Positions 29,727 to 43,120 of a DNA stretch of 64,000 nt are shown here, one piece after another. The notes under the pieces are model-generated. The model saw nothing but the letters and a program-made list of their open reading frames with translations, was not told where the DNA came from and searched no databases. Every line of letters starts with the position of its first letter. Positions within the stretch are counted from its first letter, which is position 1. Origin of the DNA: Pasteurellaceae bacterium RH1A (GTDB lineage Bacteria > Pseudomonadota > Gammaproteobacteria > Enterobacterales > Pasteurellaceae); NCBI GenBank assembly GCA_012221805.1, contig CP015195.1, positions 186,001 through 250,000 of the forward strand, read 5' to 3'. The position numbers and the translations under genes are program-made.

Positions 29727-30826
29727 AGGGCATATAGGACAAAATAGTTGGTCTTTTTGCACTTTATGCCTCTATAGGACAAAAAAGTTGGTAAAGATTA
29801 TTTTAACAGATCCTTACCAACTCTTTTTGTTCAAAAAGTCCTGTATAAACAAGATCTTATGCTTTCTTGTTAAACCGCTGTGCGGACGTAATTTGTCTTT
29901 TAGTTCCTTAAATAAACCTTCAATCCTATTTGTTGTCTTTTCAATATTTAATTCAGGATATTTCTCATAAGTAAAAATATATTCATAATAACGCTTAATA
30001 CTCGCAGCAGCACTTCTTACACTTCGATGTTTATAAGGGTATTTCCCTTTTTCATTTGGTTTATCTGACCGTTCACTTAAAAACTCCTGGTGTTTTCTCT
30101 TCCATTCATATATTTTTAAATAAAATTCATTTTTAGAGCTGGTTTTAAGCGTCTTAATAATACTTTTTAATTCTCTTCCTGCATGTGATTGATGTTTCTT
30201 TCTCAATGCCCTCATTACGATTGCTACAAGATGAAACTGACACATCTGTGTTGGTGTATTGAACAAATCTTTTAAGAGGCCTCTACGCCCATCACAGGTA
30301 ACTGATTGAATAATATAATTTCTTTCCCTTAAACGGTTCATGGCCTTCTTGTAATAGATATCTTTTTCTGTTTTGACTATTTGGTGATAAACCACCTTTT
30401 TTGTAGAGCTATCAATAAACACCATTACACCAAAATCTCGGTGAAAGAATGTTGTATCAATAATTAAGTTCAAGTATGTATTTTGAGGTTTATTTAAGGA
30501 GGATTTAGGGTGCTTCTCTAAATATCTTCGAATAGTTCGAGAAGAGCAAGAATATTTTTCTGCTAACTGTACTTGTGTTTGTTTTCCAGATGAATAATCA
30601 AGCCAAATTTTTTCAGGATCTAATTTATTCTTAAAGGTAAATGTTTTATTACAGCTAAGACATTTGTAACGCTGTACATTATTTTGTTTGCCATACTTCT
30701 GGATCGGGGAATGTTGGCAGAAAGGACAGTTTTTTGTGCATATTTCAAAAAGAGGGCTTAAAGCCTTGTACTATAAGGCTTTAAGCCACTTTTTACCAAC
30801 TATTTTGTCCTATATGCCAAATAAAG
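29721..30826. mobile_element. Insertion sequence with 8-bp target duplication, IS256-like Zn-ribbon group (tentative)
   Basis: Perfect terminal inverted repeats (GGCATATAGGACAAAATAG... at 29729-29752 and its complement at 30795-30818) bound 1090 bp. AAATAAAG is repeated on both sides (29721-29728 and 30819-30826), the target duplication. One transposase gene on the minus strand. A second, near-identical copy of the left end occurs 40 bp inside (29773-29793). An 8-bp duplication and the transposase type fit the IS256-related group with a zinc-ribbon N-terminus; the exact family needs a search. Confidence 0.9.
29814..30741 (-). CDS. IS transposase, Zn-ribbon + HTH + DDE (apparent frameshift near the start)
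   Basis: Restored protein of about 308 aa. N-terminal zinc ribbon CPFCQHSPIQKYG...RYKCLSC, helix-turn-helix QVQLAEKYSCSSRTIRRYL, then a catalytic domain with IIDTTFF, VTCDGRRGLLKDLF, MCQFH and TNRIEGLFKELKDKLRPH near the end. The frame upstream to the zinc ribbon is open but has no start codon; ATG at 30739-30741 (MHKNCPFC) joins it if one A is removed from the A6 run at 30730-30735. A bare 219-aa frame from a TTG at 30473 would lack the DNA-binding part. Possibly active if the extra A is an artefact. Confidence 0.8.
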
Positions 30827-30873
30827 CCAAGCGGTCTGGATTTGCAAGATTTTTACAAATTCAGACCGCTTGT
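30827..30873. repeat. Facing uptake signals, probable terminator
   Basis: AAGCGGTCTGGATTTGCAAG faces an ACCGCTTGT copy; positioned after the minus-strand phosphodiesterase gene and next to the IS right end. Confidence 0.75.
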
Positions 30874-30885
30874 TCATCTCCTATC

Positions 30886-31968
30886 TTAATACTTCTCTGC
30901 AATCACCTTCATTTCAGGCTCTGCCTCGTCAATTTTTTCCTGGGCTTCTTGATGGTCATCGCTATCTACTTTTGGCTCGGGCTGGGCCTGTTCGGCCTTC
31001 GGGTGGTATTGGAAGCTACCGTAAACTGGGAAGTGATCCGAGCCAATTTCAGGCAGGACATGGATTTCCCGCATCATAAAATCGTTACTGTGGAAGATGT
31101 GATCCAGCGGCCAGCGACAAATGGGAATTTGGGCGTGGAAGGTGCTGTAGAGGCCACGGCCTATACGGGGGTCGAGCAGGCCACTGGTCTTTTGGAAGAG
31201 ACGAGAGGTTGCCGACCAGGCCACATCGTTTAAATCGCCAAAGACCAAGACAGATTTGTCGGTTTGGGTAATTTCCTGCCCAACCAAGAGCAGCTCGGCA
31301 TCACGATTGGTGGAAGTTGCACTTTCTGTCGGGGTTGGCGGCATGGGGTGGAGGCAGTACATTTCAATCCACTCGCCCGAACGCAGTTGAGTTTCTGTGT
31401 AGATGGAAGGGATATCCTCCTGGACCCAGTGACGGATTTCAGTATTTCTCAGCGGCAGGCGGCTGTAAAGGTGCATGCCGTAGAGGTTATCCAGCGGAAT
31501 TTTGACCGTGTAGGGGTAGGTTTCCTCAATCACGGCCAACTGGTCTTCCCACCACTGATCGGTTTCTAAGGTCAAGACCACATCAGGTTGCCACTTTTCA
31601 ATTAAGGCGAGCAGTTTGCCTACTTGACGATTGGGGGTCAGCACATTGCTGGTCAGCAACGAGATAGAACGTTCATCTTCAGGCCCGGCATAATGCAAAA
31701 CCGTGGGCTTGGCCAGGCGGGTGTAGGCCAAAATTTCCCAGATTTGGTAGGCCATACAGGCCAAATTGAGGAATTGCAGGAGAACAAACCACCAAATAGG
31801 CTGGCCTGAAAAGAAGAAGCCCAACACCAAGCACAAGAGGTTAAGAACCGCAATTTGTGGACGGGGAAAATCAAAAATTCGCACCGTCCAGTGGTTGAAA
31901 GGCAAGAGGGGCAAAAGGGTTGCCAAAATAGGCAAGCCTAGCAAAAAAGAAAGAAGCCAATCACTCAT
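30886..31968 (-). CDS. Membrane-anchored endonuclease/exonuclease/phosphatase family protein (YafD-like)
   Basis: 360 aa. Residues 1-85 hold about three hydrophobic segments, then an EEP domain: SLLTSNVLTPNR (Asn metal ligand), VVLTLETDQWW, LVFGDLNDVAW near residue 240 and the catalytic IGSDHFPVYG near 312. A charged C-terminal tail follows. Substrate unknown: DNA, phosphoinositide-like or nucleotide phosphodiester are all possible. Alone, downstream of the PqiA-like gene in the same direction. Confidence 0.85.
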   Translation of the reverse strand: MSDWLLSFLLGLPILATLLPLLPFNHWTVRIFDFPRPQIAVLNLLCLVLGFFFSGQPIWWFVLLQFLNLACMAYQIWEILAYTRLAKPTVLHYAGPEDERSISLLTSNVLTPNRQVGKLLALIEKWQPDVVLTLETDQWWEDQLAVIEETYPYTVKIPLDNLYGMHLYSRLPLRNTEIRHWVQEDIPSIYTETQLRSGEWIEMYCLHPMPPTPTESATSTNRDAELLLVGQEITQTDKSVLVFGDLNDVAWSATSRLFQKTSGLLDPRIGRGLYSTFHAQIPICRWPLDHIFHSNDFMMREIHVLPEIGSDHFPVYGSFQYHPKAEQAQPEPKVDSDDHQEAQEKIDEAEPEMKVIAEKY

Positions 31969-32031
31969 ATTTGATCATCAAGGGGTTAAAAATGAAGTGA
32001 TATTAACATCATTTTCCCTTTGGCAAAACCT

Positions 32032-33285
32032 CTAAGGCCTCTGATCTGCTTGGCTTTTTTCTCGATGGATCTGCCAGAGCATTTTGGCATCCAGGTTGGA
32101 GGAGGAAATCATGGTCAAAAAAACCGCTGCACCGAAATAAAAGGCTGCCTCACCCACCGAAAAGCTGATGATCTGCCCCCTTTCCACCAAAGACATCATC
32201 AGGGCCAATACAAACAAGTCCAACATAGACCAGCGGCCAACAAAATGGACATAGTGGAGCAGTTTCATTTGCCAGTGAATGTTGTGGGCCCAGCGATAAT
32301 GAATGGCCAGGAGCAGGTAGAAAATAATGGCGACCTTGCTAAAAGGCACAGCGATACTGGCAATAAAGACGATGGCAGCCACTGCATAACTGCCCATGCC
32401 GATAAAGGTCATGACCCCTGACATAAGGGAATCTTGAGATACCGCACCGGCCAATTCAGTGGAGGATATGGGTAGGAGGTTGGCGGGGAACATCATGATC
32501 GTCCCCGCAATCAAGGTGGCCCATACCCGCTGTAGCTTGATGGATTCAGGCGTAGAAAGATTGGTTTCACAACGAGGGCAGCGGCGGCAACCCTCTTCAT
32601 CAATGATATTTTCGCTAAAGCTGTACTCACATTGGGGGCAAAGGGCTAGATTTTGATTTTTCTCTGTTGGCGATACTCGATGATATTCAGGATAAAATTG
32701 TGTCCAAAGGCGGTTGAGATCGAGCTTGATAAACAAGAGGGTCATCAAGAGGGTTGTGATCACAAAGGCAACCAAATACTTATCGAAACTAAGCGGGGCG
32801 TAATCTCGCACCTTAAAGGCCGCAACCATCAGGGCAACAAAATAAACATCTAGCATAACCCATTGCTTGGCGTGTTTGAGAAAAATAAGCGTATAACGAG
32901 GGCGGTGGCGCAAGATTCGCTGGATAGCAACCAACAAAACCAAGACAGGGAATACAAAGGGCATAATGACTGCACAGAGCAGCACCATAAAGGCCGTGAC
33001 ATCAAAACCCGAGGTGGCCATTTTCCATACCCCATCCCAAACAGTCGCCTTAATCGGCACGCCGAGGAGATCGATGCTCATCAAAGGGAAAGTCAGGGCA
33101 AAGGGCAACAAGATCAGAATGGCTAAGGCAATACTGGCACTTTGGGTTAAGTTCCAGTAATTTCCCTTCTGCAAGACCTCATCACAATTTGGGCAGCAAG
33201 CAGCGTGATGGGGAATATGATCGGGAATAGCGACCAAGTTGTCACATTCATGGCAACGTTGTAGATAGGCTTGGTTTATTTTCAT
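32032..33285 (-). CDS. PqiA/LetA-family intermembrane lipid-transport membrane protein
   Basis: 417 aa with two repeats, each a zinc ribbon followed by about four membrane segments: CHECDNLVAIPDH...CPNCDEVL near residues 12-38 and CPQCEYSFSENIIDEEGCRRCPRC near 222-245. Resembles E. coli PqiA/YebS (LetA), which pair with MCE proteins PqiB/YebT for lipid transport through the envelope. No MCE partner lies in this direction because the rRNA operon follows. Confidence 0.88.
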   Translation of the reverse strand: MKINQAYLQRCHECDNLVAIPDHIPHHAACCPNCDEVLQKGNYWNLTQSASIALAILILLPFALTFPLMSIDLLGVPIKATVWDGVWKMATSGFDVTAFMVLLCAVIMPFVFPVLVLLVAIQRILRHRPRYTLIFLKHAKQWVMLDVYFVALMVAAFKVRDYAPLSFDKYLVAFVITTLLMTLLFIKLDLNRLWTQFYPEYHRVSPTEKNQNLALCPQCEYSFSENIIDEEGCRRCPRCETNLSTPESIKLQRVWATLIAGTIMMFPANLLPISSTELAGAVSQDSLMSGVMTFIGMGSYAVAAIVFIASIAVPFSKVAIIFYLLLAIHYRWAHNIHWQMKLLHYVHFVGRWSMLDLFVLALMMSLVERGQIISFSVGEAAFYFGAAVFLTMISSSNLDAKMLWQIHREKSQADQRP

Positions 33286-33297
33286 TGGGTTAATGTT

Positions 33298-33355
33298 ACA
33301 AGCGGTTTAAATTAGATGAATTTTTGCAAATTCTACCTTGTTTTGCACCGCTTGT
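33298..33355. repeat. Facing uptake signals upstream of pqiA-like gene
   Basis: ACAAGCGGT at 33298-33306 and ACCGCTTGT at 33347-33355 with AATTTTTGCAAATT between. Confidence 0.8.
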
Positions 33356-33370
33356 CTTAAGTCTAGATAG

Positions 33371-33402
33371 CAAAAAACCGCTAAAGCCTTCGCTCTAGCG
33401 GT
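33371..33402 (-). terminator. rRNA operon terminator
   Basis: In the minus direction ACCGCTAGAGCG / GGCTTTAGCGGT hairpin followed by TTTTTTG, directly after 5S rRNA. Confidence 0.9.
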
Positions 33403-33416
33403 TCTCGGTATAAAAC

Positions 33417-33531
33417 CCTGATGGTGTCCTACTCTCACATGGGGAAACCCCACACTACCATCGGCGTGACTGCGTTTCACTTCTGAGTTCGGAATGGGGT
33501 CAGGTGGTGCCACAGCACTATGGCCATCAGG
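33417..33531 (-). rRNA. rrf: 5S ribosomal RNA
   Basis: Reverse complement matches gammaproteobacterial 5S rRNA along its length (core CCCATGTGAGAGTAGGACACC near the 3' end and CCGAACTCAGAAGTG in the middle). Last gene of the rRNA operon. Ends estimated from CCTGATGG/CCATCAGG pairing. Confidence 0.95.
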
Positions 33532-33623
33532 AAAATTCTTTCTCTGTTGTTTGTTGTTTTTGTTCTTTTTTTGTAATTAAGCTGAAAACCTAGTAGTCTT
33601 TTTATTCGTTGTTCTGTTCTAAA

Positions 33624-33641
33624 AACGCTTGAGCGTTGTAT

Positions 33642-33645
<4 letters not shown>
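33624..33645 (-). other. 3' arm of the 23S rRNA processing stem
   Basis: AACGCTTGAGCGTTGTATAG (plus-strand) is complementary, with one bulge, to the segment at 36639-36659 flanking the 23S 5' end. The helix would bring both 23S ends together for RNase III cutting. Confidence 0.7.
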
Positions 33646-36642
<2,997 letters not shown>

Positions 36643-36875
36643 ATACAACCTCAAACGTTCTTGCAAAGTTTTCACTTTTTCCAACCGCTTGGGTCTTTAT
36701 TAACAACTAGACTTGAACGCTTTTGTTCGTTCAAGATTTTTTAACTACTCAGACTTTTTCTTATCCTTCTTGATATGTCGATTTCTCGTCATATCGGACT
36801 TGAAAGTCTCTTCAGTTTTTCAGCTTGTTTACAAATTTTTAAAGAACAATTCAGACAACCAAAGTCATCTTTAAA

Positions 36876-36951
36876 TGGCGTCCCCACGGGGATTCGAACC
36901 CCGGTTACCGCCGTGAAAGGGCGATGTCCTAGGCCTCTAGACGATGGGGAC
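36876..36951 (-). tRNA. tRNA-Glu (TTC)
   Basis: In the 16S-23S spacer. Cloverleaf with acceptor GTCCCCA / TGGGGAC, anticodon loop CTTTCAC (anticodon TTC) and encoded CCA. Confidence 0.97.
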
Positions 36952-36990
36952 AGCATTTAAAGATGCCCTTCCTGCCATTACATCAACATT

Positions 36991-37016
36991 ATCAAACAAT
37001 CTGTGTGAACACTTGT
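36991..37016 (-). other. 3' arm of the 16S rRNA processing stem
   Basis: This 26-nt spacer segment is complementary to 38716-38741 in the leader (23 Watson-Crick plus 3 G-U pairs in RNA), forming the 16S processing stalk cut by RNase III. Confidence 0.75.
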
Positions 37017-37032
37017 AACTGCTCGTCTTTGG

Positions 37033-38572
<1,540 letters not shown>

Positions 38573-38715
38573 CAAAAAGTTTAATCGCTCAATAAACTGC
38601 TTAGCTAAAGTTTACATAGTAAATGCCAATTTAAAATTAACATCTAATAATGAATTTCTAGTTTAAGCACCTATTAAGACTTCAAAATTAAAATATATTT
38701 TTAACAAGTCAATCA

Positions 38716-38757
38716 ACAAGTGCCCACACAGATTGTCTGATATGTTTTTAAAGAACA
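38716..38757 (-). promoter_or_regulatory. rrn leader: boxA-like antitermination site and 16S processing arm
   Basis: TGTTCTTTAAAAA (minus strand, 38745-38757) resembles boxA; the same motif recurs in the 16S-23S spacer near 36836-36848. 38716-38741 is the 5' arm of the 16S processing stem. Confidence 0.65.
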
Positions 38758-38763
38758 AAAAAG

Positions 38764-38840
38764 TGGTCGGCGAGATAGGATTTGAACCTACGACCCACTG
38801 GTCCCAAACCAGTTGCGCTACCAAGCTGCGCTACTCGCCG
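38764..38840 (-). tRNA. tRNA-Pro (TGG)
   Basis: CGGCGAG acceptor, anticodon arm CTGGTTTGGGACCAG with anticodon TGG, encoded CCA. Third tRNA of the array leading into the rRNA operon. Confidence 0.96.
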
Positions 38841-38859
38841 TCAGATTTACTTTCGTAAA

Positions 38860-38936
38860 TGGGGTGGCTAATGGGACTCGAACCCACGACAACTGGAATC
38901 ACAATCCAGGGCTCTACCAACTGAGCTATAGCCACC
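38860..38936 (-). tRNA. tRNA-His (GTG)
   Basis: GGTGGCTATAGCTCAG start, anticodon arm CTGGATTGTGATTCCAG with anticodon GTG, encoded CCA. Confidence 0.96.
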
Positions 38937-38967
38937 ATTAACGTTTCGTTGGTTTGCATTGACTTAC

Positions 38968-39044
<77 letters not shown>

Positions 39045-39076
39045 TCTATTTCAGTACTGCGTCGCAACGGAGGCGT

Positions 39077-39105
39077 ATAATATAGTTTTCACCCCTGGCT
39101 GTCTA
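39077..39105 (-). promoter_or_regulatory. Promoter of the tRNA-Arg-His-Pro / rrn cluster
   Basis: Minus strand TAGACA, 17-bp spacer, TATTAT, followed by a GC-rich discriminator CGCCTCCG as in stringently controlled stable-RNA promoters. A near copy lies before the tRNA-Ser gene at 57761-57788. Confidence 0.7.
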
Positions 39106-39179
39106 GCACTTTTTGCAAAAAGTTTTTCGCTCGCTTTTATTTTGTGCAAAATGTGCAATATTTGATGTTTTTGTTGATT

Positions 39180-39896
39180 TTATAGCTGTTTAGTCAGGTA
39201 ATAATAGGTGTATTTAAGTAAGTTAAATTGCCGCTTATAACGGGTAGGTTGTTGTAGGAGGCGGTAAAACCATTCCAGCCCCAGTTTTTGCCAAGATTTT
39301 GGTGCACGTTTTGCTGCCCCAACAAACACATCATAAGTCCCCCCTACCCCCATATAAAGGGCTTTGGGATGAGCTTCTTGCAGTTTGATCATCAACCTTT
39401 CCTGCTTGGGCGAACCCATGGCCACACTGATAAACTTGGCCCCGCTTTGTTTGACCCGCTCGAGCAAGCCCTCTTCATCAGTGAAATAACCGTCCTGCCA
39501 GCCCACCACGGCTATATTCTGCTCTTTTAGTTTTTCAAGCGTTTGGGTCAGCACATTTTCTTTTGCTCCAATCAGAAAAACTGGCACTTGCAGGTCACCC
39601 GCCCGTTTCATCAAGGCCTGCCAGAGATCGGCCCCTGCAATCCGTTCTAAATTTTGATATTGAGGATATTTCTTCTTAAGGGTACAAACGACACTGACCC
39701 CATCGGCATAATTCCATTCATTGTGCTTGAGAATCTTCCCCAACTCAGGCTCTTGGGATAAAACCACCTTTTCCGCATTAATGGCGATCAGCTTGCCGGT
39801 CTGCACCCTCTCTTTATTTATCAGGAAATTTGCAAAAATGTCGAGATTTTGCACCGCTTGCAAGGGAATGCCCCGCACCTCTAACGTTTCAAACAT
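39180..39896 (-). CDS. wecG: WecG/TagA/CpsF-family glycosyltransferase
   Basis: Likely UDP-N-acetyl-D-mannosaminuronic acid transferase of enterobacterial common antigen synthesis. About 238 aa: VRGIPLQAVQNLDIF, then IAINAEKVVLSQEPELG, NYADGVSVV (catalytic Asp region), ERIAGADLWQALM and VAMGSPKQERLM. ATG 39896 (MFETLEV) is preferred over a TTG at 39911. Overlaps the end of wzyE by 16 bp, same order as in E. coli. Confidence 0.88.
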   Translation of the reverse strand: MFETLEVRGIPLQAVQNLDIFANFLINKERVQTGKLIAINAEKVVLSQEPELGKILKHNEWNYADGVSVVCTLKKKYPQYQNLERIAGADLWQALMKRAGDLQVPVFLIGAKENVLTQTLEKLKEQNIAVVGWQDGYFTDEEGLLERVKQSGAKFISVAMGSPKQERLMIKLQEAHPKALYMGVGGTYDVFVGAAKRAPKSWQKLGLEWFYRLLQQPTRYKRQFNLLKYTYYYLTKQL

Positions 39897-41107
39897 TTGC
39901 TTACCCCCCAAGAGATCCCAAACACCAGACTTAAAAAGACCCAGCGAGAAACAAAGGCATCCGCCCCCTCCCGCACCAAGACCATCAGATTAAAGAGATT
40001 GGCCAAGCAATAGGCCTGGCATAAAATCCCCCTTTGAAAGATCCAATCCAACCCCCGCACAAAAAATCCAACAGCAACCATTCCACCCACAATATAGGGC
40101 CAGCCCCCCATAATATAGAAAGCCCCCAAGAGTGTCGGCGACATGGCCAATCCGCTCTGGTTGCCTAACACGATCTTGGTGAAGTAATTGGCTGTGTTCC
40201 AGGCAATATCAGGCCGATCAGACCAAAGGCTTTGGGGAATATAAACATAAAAATCCCGCACAATGGGCATGAGCCCCTGAAATTCTAGAGGATAGCTGAG
40301 GACTTTGGCCAGATTTTCCCAAGGGGAGAAGGTATCTCGGGTTAAGTAAAGGAAGGTGTAAACCGCCTCTGCCCCAGTTACCTCCAATTTATAGCGGGCT
40401 AGGGCCAGGGCGAACATGGCCAAGACACCGAGTAATGAGATAATAAATACCGTGCGTAAGCGAAGATAATGGTGCCATAAACCGATCATCAAAAAGAAGG
40501 CGACTGCCAAGGCCAGATTGGCCCGGGTTCCGCCCACGGCCATATAGCTAACTGCACCAAACACAACCCCAACCAGCCCAAAGATCCACCAGTTTTTACG
40601 GCTAGGGTTGCTTAAATAAAGTAAGAGGCTCCCCACTAAAAAGAAATAGAAGAAGCGTTTCAGGTAAACGCCCTGCACCTGGTTGGAAAAGATTTGGCTG
40701 TATTTTTCCAGCCTAAAGAGCAGAAAACCGTTAAGGCCTAAAAACCAAATAAGGCTGACTAAACCGATAAAAATAAGCAAGCAAGCGGTCACTTTTGCCT
40801 GCTTATTTGCAAATTTTGGAGGATTTTTCCCCGCTTGTAACCGCCAGTGGTAACTGATATAGAAGATAGCGTAGCCCATCAGGCCATACAAAAAGGCGGT
40901 AAATTGGTGTTCAAGGGCGGGGAGTTCTGTTCCAAAGCCAAAATGCAGGGCAAGCGAAAGCGGGAAGCCTGCATAAAAGGTGATGGCATAGAGCAGGCTG
41001 AAGATCAGAAAGAAGGAGAAGCCCTGGGTTTGGTAGCCTCGCCATATGGCTCCGCCGATCAGGCTGAGTGAGGTGAGATAGAGAAGAATGAGGGTGAAGT
41101 AGGTCAT
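39881..41107 (-). CDS. wzyE: Enterobacterial common antigen polymerase WzyE
   Basis: 408-aa polytopic inner-membrane protein. Diagnostic WzyE stretches: NGFLLFRLEKYSQIFSNQVQ near residue 127, VGGTRANLALA near 190 and TFLYLTRDTFSPWENLA near 257, and a final VREGADAFVSRWVF. Polymerises lipid-linked trisaccharide repeats at the periplasmic face. A pair of uptake signals lies inside the coding region (about 40786-40840). Other antigen genes are not in this window. Confidence 0.9.
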   Translation of the reverse strand: MTYFTLILLYLTSLSLIGGAIWRGYQTQGFSFFLIFSLLYAITFYAGFPLSLALHFGFGTELPALEHQFTAFLYGLMGYAIFYISYHWRLQAGKNPPKFANKQAKVTACLLIFIGLVSLIWFLGLNGFLLFRLEKYSQIFSNQVQGVYLKRFFYFFLVGSLLLYLSNPSRKNWWIFGLVGVVFGAVSYMAVGGTRANLALAVAFFLMIGLWHHYLRLRTVFIISLLGVLAMFALALARYKLEVTGAEAVYTFLYLTRDTFSPWENLAKVLSYPLEFQGLMPIVRDFYVYIPQSLWSDRPDIAWNTANYFTKIVLGNQSGLAMSPTLLGAFYIMGGWPYIVGGMVAVGFFVRGLDWIFQRGILCQAYCLANLFNLMVLVREGADAFVSRWVFLSLVFGISWGVSKCLKR

Positions 41108-41159
41108 TGGTTATCTGATCCTCTTCCCCTCACAATGAAAATACGGTTAAGGGAAATTT

Positions 41160-41202
41160 TTAAATCCCCCTAACCCCCCTTTTTCAAAGGGGGGAATTTT
41201 TT
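41160..41202. repeat. G/C-rich hairpin between queH and wzyE
   Basis: CCCCCCTTTTTCAAAGGGGGG-like palindrome, preceded by CCCCCTAA; no T-run typical of a strong terminator apart from AATTTTTT. Probably a dispersed palindromic unit. Confidence 0.55.
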
Positions 41203-41213
41203 GGGAATGTATA

Positions 41214-41933
41214 TTAATCCGGCGAATAATAAAGCTTGCCGATCTCAATCCGTTGGCGACCGGTTTCTAGACGCCACTTGTTGCTGTCCCGCAGGGAATA
41301 GACACAGCCGCAGTATTCCTGCTGGTAGAAACGTTCCCGCTTGCTGATTTCGATCATGCGTTGCGAGCCGCCGCCCTTACGCCAGTTGTAGTCCCAGTAA
41401 ACCACATCATCATACTTTTCTGCTGCCCGATGGCCACAGCCGTTGATCTGGTTCATGTCCTTCCAGCGGGAAATGCCCAAGCAAGAGGTAAAGACCGGGA
41501 AGCCATTTTCGTGGGCGTATTGGGCCGCCTTTTCAAACCGCATATCAAAACACATGGTGCAGCGAATGCCTCGCTCGGGTTCCCACTCCATGCCTTCGGC
41601 CTTTTTGAACCATTCCTTGCGGTCGTTTTCGTAGTCATCATCCACATCAATAAAGGGAATATTGTGCTTTTCGGCAAAGCGAATATTCTCCTCCTTGCGG
41701 ATCATATACTCCTTGAGTGGGTGGATATTGGGATTGTAGAAGTAGATGGTAAACTCAATCCCCGAAGCCAAAATGGCCTCCATGACCTCGCCTGAACAAG
41801 GTGCACAGCAGGAATGCAGGAGCAGTTTGTTATGCCCATCTGGCAATTCCAATTTAGGGCGAACAAAAGGAGCGTTTGGATCCTTCTGCCGGCGTCTAGC
41901 ACGGACGCTTTGTTGGTGTTCAAGCGGTTGCAT
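41214..41933 (-). CDS. queH: Epoxyqueuosine reductase QueH
   Basis: Final step of queuosine tRNA modification (DUF208 type, unrelated to QueG). 239 aa with the conserved [15 protein letters not shown] near residue 37, [12 protein letters not shown] near 67, [14 protein letters not shown] near 126 and the C-terminal YCGCVYSL; these cysteines bind the iron-sulfur and second metal site. ATG overlaps the dacA stop (TAATG). An uptake word lies in its first codons. Confidence 0.94.
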   Translation of the reverse strand: MQPLEHQQSVRARRRQKDPNAPFVRPKLELPDGHNKLLLHSCCAPCSGEVMEAILASGIEFTIYFYNPNIHPLKEYMIRKEENIRFAEKHNIPFIDVDDDYENDRKEWFKKAEGMEWEPERGIRCTMCFDMRFEKAAQYAHENGFPVFTSCLGISRWKDMNQINGCGHRAAEKYDDVVYWDYNWRKGGGSQRMIEISKRERFYQQEYCGCVYSLRDSNKWRLETGRQRIEIGKLYYSPD

Positions 41934-43108
41934 TAGTCAAATAATCCCTTGATGGTGAGAGCCAACCAGTCCCAGGCCTTGCCGAAGATGCCGGCTTCTT
42001 CCACATCCTGCATGACTTGCAGATCAACACTGGCAATATCCTTGTCATTGAGGGTATAAATCACCTTACCCACCACTTGGCCACGAGCCAAAGGAGCCTC
42101 AAGATGTTTACGTTCTAGCTGGTAACGGGCCTTGAGTTCGGCTGACTTGCCCTTTGGCACGGTAATAAAACTGTCCTTGAGTGTGCCTAGTTGCACCTTG
42201 TTAAGTGAGCCATAATAAACCGACTGCTCAGACACATTTTGGCCGGCTGAAAGCGGTTTGAGGGTTTCAAAGTTGGCAAAGCCCCATTGGAGGAGCTTCT
42301 TGCTCTCAACCTCACGGCCCTTGTAGGTTGGCACGCCCATGACCACCGAAATTAAGCGGGTGTTGGAATTGGTGGCCGAAGCAACCAAGTTGTAGCCGGC
42401 CTGATCGGTGTGGCCGGTTTTCATGCCATCTACTTGAATAGATTTGTCGTTTAACAAACCATTGCGGTTATGCTGCTTGATCTTATTGAAGGTAAACTCT
42501 TTTTCCGCATAGATTGGGTATTCTTCAGGCAAATCACGAATAACGTGGGCGCCGATAATAGCCATATCACGGGCAGAAGAATATTGCTCTGGGTGATCGA
42601 GGCCGTGAACAGTAGCAAAATGGGTGTTTTTCAGGCCGAAACGTTGCACATAGTCGTTCATCTTGGCGATATAGGCCTGTTCAGAACCGGCAAGATGATC
42701 GGCAACCGCCACCGTGGCATCGTTACCTGAAACAATGATAATCCCCTTGTTGAGATCACCCAAGGAAACCTGCTGGTTCACATTGAGGAACATGAGGGAA
42801 GAGCCTTTAAATTTCGGATTTTGGCTCCAAGAGTTTTCGGTAATGGTCACCAAGTCCTCATTACGTGCCCTGCCCTGCTTGACCTCTTGGCCTAGCACAT
42901 AGCTGGTCATCAGCTTGGTCAGGCTGGCTGGATATTGACGTTGGTCTGGGTTAAGACTGGCCAAAATCGCCCCTGAATTGTAGTCCATAAGGACAAAGGT
43001 TTGGGCGTTGAGTTGTGGGGCGGTTAGGCCATAATCCACATCATTGGCCTGGCTGGTCAGGGCAAAACTCGCCAGGCTGACACTTAGAAAGAGTTTCTTC
43101 AAGTTCAT
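41933..43108 (-). CDS. dacA: D-alanyl-D-alanine carboxypeptidase (PBP5/6 type)
   Basis: Trims peptidoglycan pentapeptides. 391 aa with signal peptide (ending SQA), SxxK motif [11 protein letters not shown] near residue 62, SxN motif [10 protein letters not shown] near 127 and KTG motif [12 protein letters not shown] near 230; C-terminal domain 5-like region and an amphipathic anchoring helix at the very end ([16 protein letters not shown]). Last of the mrd-rlpA-dacA group. Confidence 0.96.
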   Translation of the reverse strand: MNLKKLFLSVSLASFALTSQANDVDYGLTAPQLNAQTFVLMDYNSGAILASLNPDQRQYPASLTKLMTSYVLGQEVKQGRARNEDLVTITENSWSQNPKFKGSSLMFLNVNQQVSLGDLNKGIIIVSGNDATVAVADHLAGSEQAYIAKMNDYVQRFGLKNTHFATVHGLDHPEQYSSARDMAIIGAHVIRDLPEEYPIYAEKEFTFNKIKQHNRNGLLNDKSIQVDGMKTGHTDQAGYNLVASATNSNTRLISVVMGVPTYKGREVESKKLLQWGFANFETLKPLSAGQNVSEQSVYYGSLNKVQLGTLKDSFITVPKGKSAELKARYQLERKHLEAPLARGQVVGKVIYTLNDKDIASVDLQVMQDVEEAGIFGKAWDWLALTIKGLFD

Positions 43109-43120
43109 TATCTATCCTAT

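Noticed and set aside
39881..39909. Possible further frameshift at the G6 run at the wzyE end
   Set aside because: WzyE as written ends at a plausible place and the overlap with wecG is normal, so no correction is needed.
41160..41202. Strong rho-independent terminator
   Set aside because: It has a stable G/C stem, but the T-run is short and it lies inside what could be one minus-strand unit; kept only as a palindromic repeat.
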